A stretch of 64,000 nucleotides of DNA from assembly GCF_000208745.1 (NCBI RefSeq), contig NC_030859.1, positions 8,789,306-8,853,305 of the forward strand. Direction: 5' to 3'. Within the stretch, counting starts at the first letter, position 1. The number at the start of each line of letters is the position of its first letter. Shown here one piece after another: positions 57,389-64,000 of this stretch. Both the position numbers and the translations under genes were made by a program. This DNA is from Theobroma cacao (taxonomy: Eukaryota > Streptophyta > Magnoliopsida > Malvales > Malvaceae). Below the pieces are notes generated by a model. The model did not search any database, had not been told where the DNA came from, and was given only the letters and a program-made list of their open reading frames with translations.

Positions 57389-57720
57389 TATCTTACCTTT
57401 ATATCCCTAATATATCTATAAATAGTGAACAAACATACTAGTTTCAACACACAACCAAAGAGTAAATGTGAGTTCTTTTGTAAGTCAGAAAAACCAAAAA
57501 CTCTTTTCTTTTTTTTTCTTTCTCTTTATTTTTGAGGCACCATCAAAGGCCATAGGGTTTTGAAACGTGTAATTCCTTGTGGAGGACTCTAGTAGTCACT
57601 CCATAACAATGAGAGTGAAGAAATTATTATGTACATGAAGGAAGATTCGTAAAGCAAGTTTCTTCGATCAGAAAGGAAGTGGAATATTTATCTAAAAAAG
57701 TAAACCCCCCTCCCAACAAT
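57389..57720 (+). mobile_element. Copia element G: presumed 5' LTR end
   Basis: This non-coding stretch lies between the A-type LTR and the copia primer site and ends CCCTCCCAACA at 57720. Its own start is not clear (no TG at the break), so it is probably truncated. No matching 3' LTR was recognised after 63176. Confidence 0.5.
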
Positions 57721-57721
57721 A

Positions 57722-57733
57722 GTATCAGAGCAA
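57722..57733 (+). other. Primer binding site of copia G (tRNA-iMet type)
   Basis: tagtatcagagc, one mismatch to TGGTATCAGAGC, one base after the presumed LTR end. Confidence 0.75.
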
Positions 57734-57967
57734 GTTTTAGCTTGCTTTCATCCTTTTAATTTGTGCATATTTTGAAAGAGTGTTTTGATTATGATTTTAT
57801 TTAATTTAAATTATTGGTACTAATTTATTATGTATAAATCTGTAAAAGTTGTTGAAACTGATATAGGGAAGAAGTAGGCTTTAATCTAGTGCAAATAGGT
57901 GCATTGGTCTAAGGCCATGTGCTGCCTTATGAATGGCAGCAAAACAAAAAAAATGAGAAAAGAAAAT

Positions 57968-58045
57968 GCAACTAGCAGGATTCGAACCTACACTAAGAAA
58001 GTCATTGAGAATTTAAAACTATCTTTCAACCATTACACCAAGGAA
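57968..58045 (-). repeat. tRNA-like sequence, possible SINE remnant, in copia G leader
   Basis: The minus strand carries GGTTCGAATCC (complement of 57978-57988, a perfect B box) and, about 45 bases upstream, GGTGTAATGGTTGAA, a weak A-box-like stretch. A T/A-rich tail follows at 57942-57967. No clear target duplication and no good cloverleaf, so it is not called a tRNA gene. Confidence 0.45.
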
Positions 58046-59192
58046 ACATCCTTGAGATGAGAGTATGGTAAATAATAAAGACCAAAAGGGTTCCGACATT
58101 ACCATAAAGGGCTTGCTGTGGCAGCCACATGGTGCCAAAATATATATTTTTCTTAATTACATTTTTTCCCCACAAGTTTCTATTTTTAAAAAATGACCCT
58201 AAAATTTTTTTGGTAATTAAACTTTCACAAAAAAAAATTAGAATATTATTTATGCTTTTGGCATGTTACTATTTTATTAAATTCACATGCATTATAAATA
58301 TAGTTAATTAATATGTTAATTAACCACATTTTTTTTATATGTTGTATATTAGAAATTATTTTTTTCTAAAACATATATATGAATTTAGCAAATGTTTGTT
58401 AATTCAATTATTTTACATATGTTGTAAAATGCTATGTACCATATAAGTATATTTTGTAATTATTTTACTTATTTGTTAGGTAAAATTTATAAAATGCATG
58501 ATGTAATCATTTTACTTATTTGTTAAGTAAAATTGTATGCAAAAAGACAGTACGGTGATTATATGTCTCAGTAGTTTTGTCAAAGAAGACTAGGTTTTAA
58601 GAGAGACCATTTGTGACTCCTCAAGCCTTTCCTAAAAATTACTGCAAAAGTAAGGTGCGTTATCAAGGAGACTATTATAGTCTTTCCTGGAAGCATTTGA
58701 AATTATGATCTACTTAGTGCTATTTTTGTGCGCATAATACTTATATGGAAGTTTTTGATCATCCAAAATAATAAATATGTATAAGCAAGCACAACATCCC
58801 TATTTTTTTGTATAGATTGATGTAGTAGGTTCCTTATGATGTAATTTATTTTAGGTTTGTATTAATTATTGAGGCCATGTAAAGGGATGTAATTTTGCGC
58901 TTACTTTACGCATAATATTATTTTGGAAATGGGCACCTATAAATATTAATAGGGTTCTTTAGTAGAATTTATTATATTATGTGGTAAGAGGGAGTTGTTC
59001 CCATGCTTAAGGATAATGGGAGTTGTTCCCATAATCCAAAGTTAAATTAAATTAGACATTTTAATTGATGCTTATACTATTGGTGATGATTACTAGCATG
59101 CATGCGAAATTTTCAAACTAGTGATATAGGTAAAAATTAAATATGTCTAATCTTAATTGATTAGAAAATTAAATATGCCCCTAATTAAATGT
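58046..59192 (+). other. Long AT-rich leader of copia G, nothing recognised
   Basis: About 1.15 kb with no coding pattern. Copia leaders are usually far shorter, so another old insertion is likely hidden here, but I see no ends. Confidence 0.35.
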
Positions 59193-60060
59193 TATGCAAT
59201 GATGTAGTGATACGGCTTCAAAACAAATTATTACTGATTTGACCAAAGGTGTCAAACTTGATGGCAAAACCTATAATATCTTGCATAAGTAGGTTTAGTA
59301 ACTTCTCAATGAGCTTGAGTTGCTCGATCATCTGACTAAAGAGATAAACCCACCTAAAGCTAGAAACACAGCCTAGCATTGCCGTGACTAAGAAACCTTT
59401 AACACTTGGTATAAGAGAGACTGTAGTGCGCACTTGACCATGTTAAGTTGCATGCATAATGATCTCATTAGGAAGTTTGAGAACTTCCCAACTGCCAAAT
59501 AGTTGTGGGAGCAATTGAAATTCAAGTATGGCAGAACCACAGTTACGAGGCTTCGTGCTTTGACACTTTGGTTCAATCAATATGTCATGGACTCTAATTA
59601 CACTATGGCTGAACACTTAAGGGCTATGTCAGCCATGATAAGAGAGATGAAAGCAGCTGGTTATGATCTCACAAATGAGCAGCAGGTCATAGCTGTCATC
59701 AAGTCACTCCCCGAGTCCTTATGAGGACATGTTAAACTTGTATTAACATATAATGAATGGATAAAGACTTTTGATGATATTTCCCACCATTTAGAGCTTG
59801 AGGCAGAGTGTAGATAAGCTATCCATAGCACTGCCCTGGTAGCTCAAGCTAGAAATCGTAAAGTGTATGTTCCCTAACGAAAGAGACAACAAAAAAAGGG
59901 AATGACTGAAAATCTTAAGCCCAATAGTGATGGAGTCACCAAGCACTAAAGAGGAAAGTGTGGTGGGAAGAAGGACAAGTCCAAGCTGAAATGCTTTAAT
60001 TATGGTAAGAAGGGACATTTTGCTTAAGAATGCAATGAGCCTAAGAAGGTTCGCCCTCTA
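59193..60060 (+). pseudogene. gag: Ty1/copia gag, element G
   Basis: The plus strand reads ITDLTKGVKLDGKTYNIL (from about 59225), WEQLKFKYGRTTVTRLRALT, FNQYVMDSNYTMAEHLRAMS and EQQVIAVIKSLPESL (to 59721), then a Lys-rich tail and the zinc knuckle CFNYGKKGHFA-x-EC at about 59992-60030. The second Cys is Tyr, and a stop replaces a residue before the last Cys. Internal stops (about 59287, 59722, 59815) and one frameshift inactivate it. Confidence 0.85.
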
Positions 60061-60515
60061 AACCACTTTAGAACTTATGTATGTTCTCATATGTTTATAG
60101 CTCATTCTTTCCTTGGTTGGATTGTAGATATAGGAGCAACCAAGCACTTAACCTGTAATCGTGCAGGATATTTAGATTTCCATCATTTAGACACTTTGTC
60201 ATGATGGGGAACGAAGAACAAGAAGAGGTCCTAAGAGTAAAAACTTCTTAACTCGCAATGCCCAATGGGCGAAAATGGCTTTTACATGATGTGCATCATA
60301 CTTCGTCCGTACGATGTAATCTACTTTCAATTTTAGCATTGATGGGTTTAGGATTTAATTTTACCTTCGAGAATTATAGTTTGTCTATTCTTCATGAAAA
60401 CAAGTTTTCTGGTCATGGTCATTTTAAAGATGGTTTGATTATGTTAGATTTGGATTCTAATAACGATATTGATTTGTTTCAAATTCTTCTTCTAATGCTA
60501 TAAATGATTCTGTGA
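60061..60515 (+). pseudogene. pol: Ty1/copia protease region, element G
   Basis: WIVDIGATKHLT at about 60119-60150 corresponds to the copia protease active site D-S/T-G-A; the Ser is Ile here. Downstream: MPNGRKWLLHDVHHTSSVRC, NLLSILALMGLGFNFTF (60258-60360), the conserved region after protease. A frameshift lies between the two blocks. Confidence 0.8.
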
Positions 60516-61557
60516 AATGGCATGCTAGATTAGAACATATTGGGTAAAATAGAATGTCTAGATTGGTTAGAGAAAGACTATTTGGCTCAATCACCAAAGT
60601 TAAACTTCTTACATATGAGCCATGTCTTGCTGGTAAGTCCAGCAGATAACCTTTTGAGAATGCTAAAAGGGCCACCCATCTTCTAGAACTTGTCTATTCG
60701 GACATTTATGGGCCTATGAATGTAAAGGCATGCAATAGCACATCCTATTTCTTTACATTCATAAATGATTACTCATGATATGGATCCATATTTTTGTTGT
60801 CTCGCCATTTTGAAGCTTTGAATTGTTTCAAACGCTTTGTGGCAGAGGTTGAGAATCAAAAAAAAAAAAGGAAACTAAAGGTTTTTTGCACTGATAAAGG
60901 TCATGAATTATGTGAGGAAAAGGGAATACGTCAACAATTAACAATACCTAGAACTTTGCAACAAAACGGTGTTGCAGAAAGAAGGAATCGTACCTTGTTA
61001 GACATGTTTAATTCAGTGATGGCATAAGCCAGCCTTTCAATAGTTTTTTGAGGGATACCCTTTTGATCGCAGTATACATCCTCAATCATGTGCCCTCAAA
61101 ATTTGTTCCCACAACTCCATATGAGTTATGGAATGAAAGTAAGCCCAATTTAAAAGGCTTACGTCCTTGGGGATTAGCAAGGTATGTACATCACTTATCT
61201 AATAAGTATGGGAAACTTGGTCCTAAAGCTAATAAGTGTGTATTTATTAGATATTCAAAACACTCTAAGGGTTATGTGATGTATGGGGAACACCTTGATG
61301 AAGGGCTAACTAAGATGGAATCTTGTGATGTTGATTTTCTAAAAGATGACTTCCCAACCATAAGTGAGGTTAAAGAAAGCCTTAAGCTTTATGAGATGGA
61401 GGAGCCTCAAGAAAATGTATCCCAACATGAGGAAATGAATATGGAAACACATCCTATCCAAGAGACTGTTAAGGTCAGTGGGAGTACACTGTTTGAGCTC
61501 TATCAAGATTCACAATTGCGAAGAAGTGAACATAGGCATATACCCTGTAAATGATTT
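60516..61557 (+). pseudogene. pol: Ty1/copia integrase, element G
   Basis: The zinc-binding remnant WHARLEHIG (about 60519) is followed by the core with VYSDIYGPMN (first Asp, about 60693), FCTDKGHELC (second Asp, about 60887) and NGVAERRNRTLLDM (Glu, about 60967-61008). The C-terminal part is 61048-61554: LLIAVYILNHVPSKFVPTTP, YELWNESKPNLKGLRPWG and a variable tail with PQENVSQHEE. Stops at about 60778 and 61026 and a frameshift at about 61030. Confidence 0.88.
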
Positions 61558-62480
61558 GAGATAGAAAGTCAGTCTTTCTTAGGTATTCCTGTGGATGTTG
61601 ATGAACCATCTTCCTATGAGGAAGCTTTAAACTCACTATTATTAGACAAATGGCTTATTGCTATAGAAGATGAAATGAAATCCATAACTGAAAACCAAAT
61701 ATGGGAGTGAGTTGACCTTCCACTTGGGCATAAAACAATCAAAAACAAATGGGTTCTGAAGGTAAAGTGCAGAGCGGATAGATCAATTGAAAAATATAAG
61801 GCTCATTTAGTGGCAAAAGGCTATACCTAAAAAAAAAGGTGTGGATTATGAAGAGACATTTTCTCCTGTGGTGAGATTTGAGTCAATTCGCCTTATCTTG
61901 GCTATAATGGCACATTTAGATTTGGAATTGTTCCAAATGGATGTGAAAACTGCATTTCTCAATGGAGAAATCAATAAGGAGATTTACATGAACCAACCAA
62001 TTGGTTTTCGAGCCAAAGGAAAAGAATACAAGGTCTTGAAACATTTTATCTATGGCTTAAAACAATCATCTTGACAATGGTATCTTAATTTTCATCAAGC
62101 CATCATTTTCATAGGGTTTGTGATGATTGAAGAAAACCATTGTGTATATGTAAAGAGATTAAGGAATAAGTTCTTTATTCTTTCATTATATGTGGATGAT
62201 ATCCTATTAGCCGGAAATGACATGGAGTTAATTGTCACCACTCAAAAATGGTTGTCCTCCACTTTCAAGATGAAGGACATGGGACAAGCTAAATACATCC
62301 TCAAGGTTAAGATCTCGAGAAATCGTTCTAAGAAGTTCTTGAGTTTGTCTCAAGAAAATTACATTCAAAGGGTTTTAAAACATTTACATATGCAAAACTC
62401 CAAGCCTATAGACATTTCAATGGAGAAAGGCTTATATCTCAGCATGGAACAATGTCCTAAAACTAAAGAAAAAAAAGAAA
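61558..62480 (+). pseudogene. pol: Ty1/copia reverse transcriptase, element G
   Basis: SYEEALNSL-like start (about 61612), GYT-stop then VDYEETFSPVVRFESIRLIL (61841), LFQMDVKTAFLNGEINKEIY (first Asp, 61927-61990), IYGLKQSS then a stop at 62072, and SLYVDDILLAGND with intact YVDD at 62189-62200. Then KDMGQAKYILKVKISRNRSK (62273-62330). At least one stop and one frameshift (about 61830). RT catalytic residues are all present, but the frame is broken. Confidence 0.9.
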
Positions 62481-62483
62481 TAA

Positions 62484-63176
62484 ATGGCGAACATGCCATA
62501 CGTAAGTACTGTTGGAAGTCTGATGTACTCTATGATGTATGCTATGATGTGTACTCGACCGAACATATGCTTTGCGGTTGGTATAGTTAGTAAGTACCAA
62601 AGTAATCTTATGATTTCCCATTGCGTTACAGTTAAAAGGATACTACGATATCTAAGAGGAACCACTAATTTGGCTTTGTGCTATCAAAGTGAAAATCTAA
62701 AATTAGTCGGATATAGTGATACTAATCACGCAAGTGATAAAGATGATCGAAAGTCTACTTCAGGATATGCTTTTATACTTGGAGGCGAAACTATCTCTTG
62801 GAGTAGCAAGAAGTAGCTTTGTACTGCTTTCTATACTATGGAAGCAGAGTATGTAGCATGTTGTGCTGCAGTACAAAAGGTGGTTTGGTTAAAGAGATTC
62901 TTGCAAAGCTTGAACATTAATAGGCATCTTAGTGAAGCTATTGTACTTTATTGTAACAATACAACTGCCATAACTTATACAAAAAATCCTAACTATCATG
63001 AAAAAACCAAACACATTAATACTTGCTATCACTACATTCGTGACATCATTGCACAAGGTCTTGTTGTGTTGAAGTACATTTCCACAACTGATATGTTAGT
63101 AAACCCATTCACAAAACCTATTGCTAGAAATGCTTTCCAAAAGCATGTTAGGGGTTTATGGTTATTACATATTTGA
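62484..63176 (+). pseudogene. pol: Ty1/copia RNase H, element G
   Basis: Two plus-strand frames in the same phase are separated by one stop (62814-62816): MPYVSTVGSLMYSMMYAMMC, TRPNICFAVGIVSKYQSN, LKLVGYSDTNHASDKDDRKS (first RNase H Asp), TSGYAFILGG, then MEAEYVACCAAVQKVVWLKR (Glu), YCNNTTAITYTKNPNYHEKT and KHI...HYIRD. It ends KHVRGLWLLHI. A single stop is the only lesion seen in this domain. Confidence 0.9.
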
Positions 63177-63713
63177 TATTCATGTACTATTGTTCTTGAA
63201 CAATTAATAAATGAAGTCTATTTTGAATCATTTGATCAAATGTTGTTAATTAATTAGGGCATAGATCTAAGGTAATTATTGTCACATGGCTTTATAGATT
63301 ATTCCTCTCACACGAGATAATTGCCCCAATGCTTCGGTAATGTATGGGATGAGACTTAAATGATCACAAGGTACCAAGTGTTTTGTGATCTCCTTGTCAC
63401 ATGAGTTATGAGCAAGGATCTTAGCAATGTCACCTTGACTTAAAGTCAGGTTAAGGCTTGTAAGAGTCGAACATGGAGATTATCCACACTCCATGAAGCC
63501 AGTGATAGCCGGATTTGAATCTTAGGGGATTCAAGTAAATTCTTTTTGCAAGATTGGACCGAGATCCATATGGCGATTTTGATGTGACAAACCCTAAATA
63601 AAAGATCCACCATAACATACATTTCACACTGTATATGCTATTAGTCGACTGATGGAAGGGAATGATTGAATAGATCCTTACTTCATCATTGTGTGAGCCC
63701 TAAGGACTTATGT
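63177..63713 (+). other. 3' untranslated tail of copia G, 3' LTR not recognised
   Basis: AT-rich stretch with the usual copia tail phrase ('tgttcttgaacaatta') and no reading frame. I could not place a polypurine tract or LTR start. It ends at the insertion of LTR B3. Confidence 0.5.
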
Positions 63714-64000
63714 TGTCAAGCCCAGCTCTATTATATACTTGCCATGTCATTTATATACTTGATAGCATGTCTGCATACTTGGATGCCTCGAAAAATCGTT
63801 AAAAGTCGGTATCATACCTAGTGGTATAATTAAGTCGATTAAAACCTCGAACTAGTCCAAATAGAGATTTTGGGATGTATTTGAGATTTATTGAACCTTA
63901 GAATGTCTTAAAATGGTGATTCAGAGTTCGAGGATTAATTTGGAATCCAATCGGGAATTTTTATAATGTAGGGGCAAAATGGTCATTTTGCCACTCGAGG
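63714..64000 (+). mobile_element. Family B LTR copy B3, start only
   Basis: It starts TGTCAAGCCCAGCTC after TATGT and is colinear with B2 (21654 onwards): 'gtctgcatacttgga', 'gcctcgaaaaatcgttaaaag', and the near-palindrome ggggcaaaatggtcattttgcc at 63971. It runs out of the window, so its TSD and completeness are unknown. Confidence 0.85.

Noticed and set aside
57968..58045. tRNA gene
   Set aside because: The B box is perfect, but the acceptor and anticodon arms do not pair convincingly, and it lies in a retrotransposon leader.
1..64000. A previously undescribed defence, biosynthetic or other multi-gene system
   Set aside because: All recognisable coding sequence is gag-pol of known retrotransposon types, and none is intact. 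The only unexplained signals are non-coding LTR motifs, reported above.

Overview
The window is a piece of an AT-rich nuclear plant genome, most likely a eudicot. It is a dense graveyard of nested LTR retrotransposons. I found no intact gene, no host-type exon-intron gene, no rRNA or functional tRNA gene and no CRISPR. The coding sequence I can recognise is decayed Ty3/gypsy (on the minus strand) and Ty1/copia (on the plus strand) gag-pol. The rest is mostly long LTRs of about 1.5-3 kb. I cannot name the species.

Layout: 1-574 is the tail of an LTR I call family C. 575-4366 is gypsy element A1 (minus strand, no integrase), with its upstream LTR at 4367-8690. That LTR was later hit by a solo LTR (6124-7621, TSD TGTAT) and a 90-bp tRNA-derived SINE (7960-8049, 18-bp TSD). 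8691-9832 is a copia RT fragment cut off inside the RT domain by the LTR of gypsy element D1 (9833-12671). D1 pol (12672-15213) is fused to an Athila/Tat-like gag (15214-15616), an Athila-type LTR stub and a truncated plus-strand A-type LTR (to about 17526). 17527-25020 is another Athila/Tat-like element, F (minus), split by two solo LTRs of family B (17859-20635 and 21654-24628), each with a perfect 5-bp TSD.

25179-39692 holds five family C LTRs. Two have perfect TSDs and two lie tail to tail as an inverted pair. A copia LTR remnant lies among them. 39693-40047 is a copia integrase fragment. 40048-57388 repeats the A-D arrangement: element A2, a truncated C LTR, element D2 and a plus-strand A-type LTR. 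A1-D1 and A2-D2 look like one old duplication, because they share the same internal junctions and the same nonsense mutation. 57389-63713 is a fairly complete but inactivated copia element with PBS, gag, protease, integrase, RT and RNase H. At 63714 a third family B LTR begins and runs off the end.

There is no cooperating gene system here. The most unusual signal is non-coding. Several LTR families each carry their own cluster of a short palindrome: CTCGCTGCAGCGAG in family C, TGTATCGATACA in A and D, and a GATCGACTATA-type motif beside element A. Most departures from these palindromes are C-to-T or G-to-A transitions, as expected of decaying methylated sites. Whether the clusters have a function is open.
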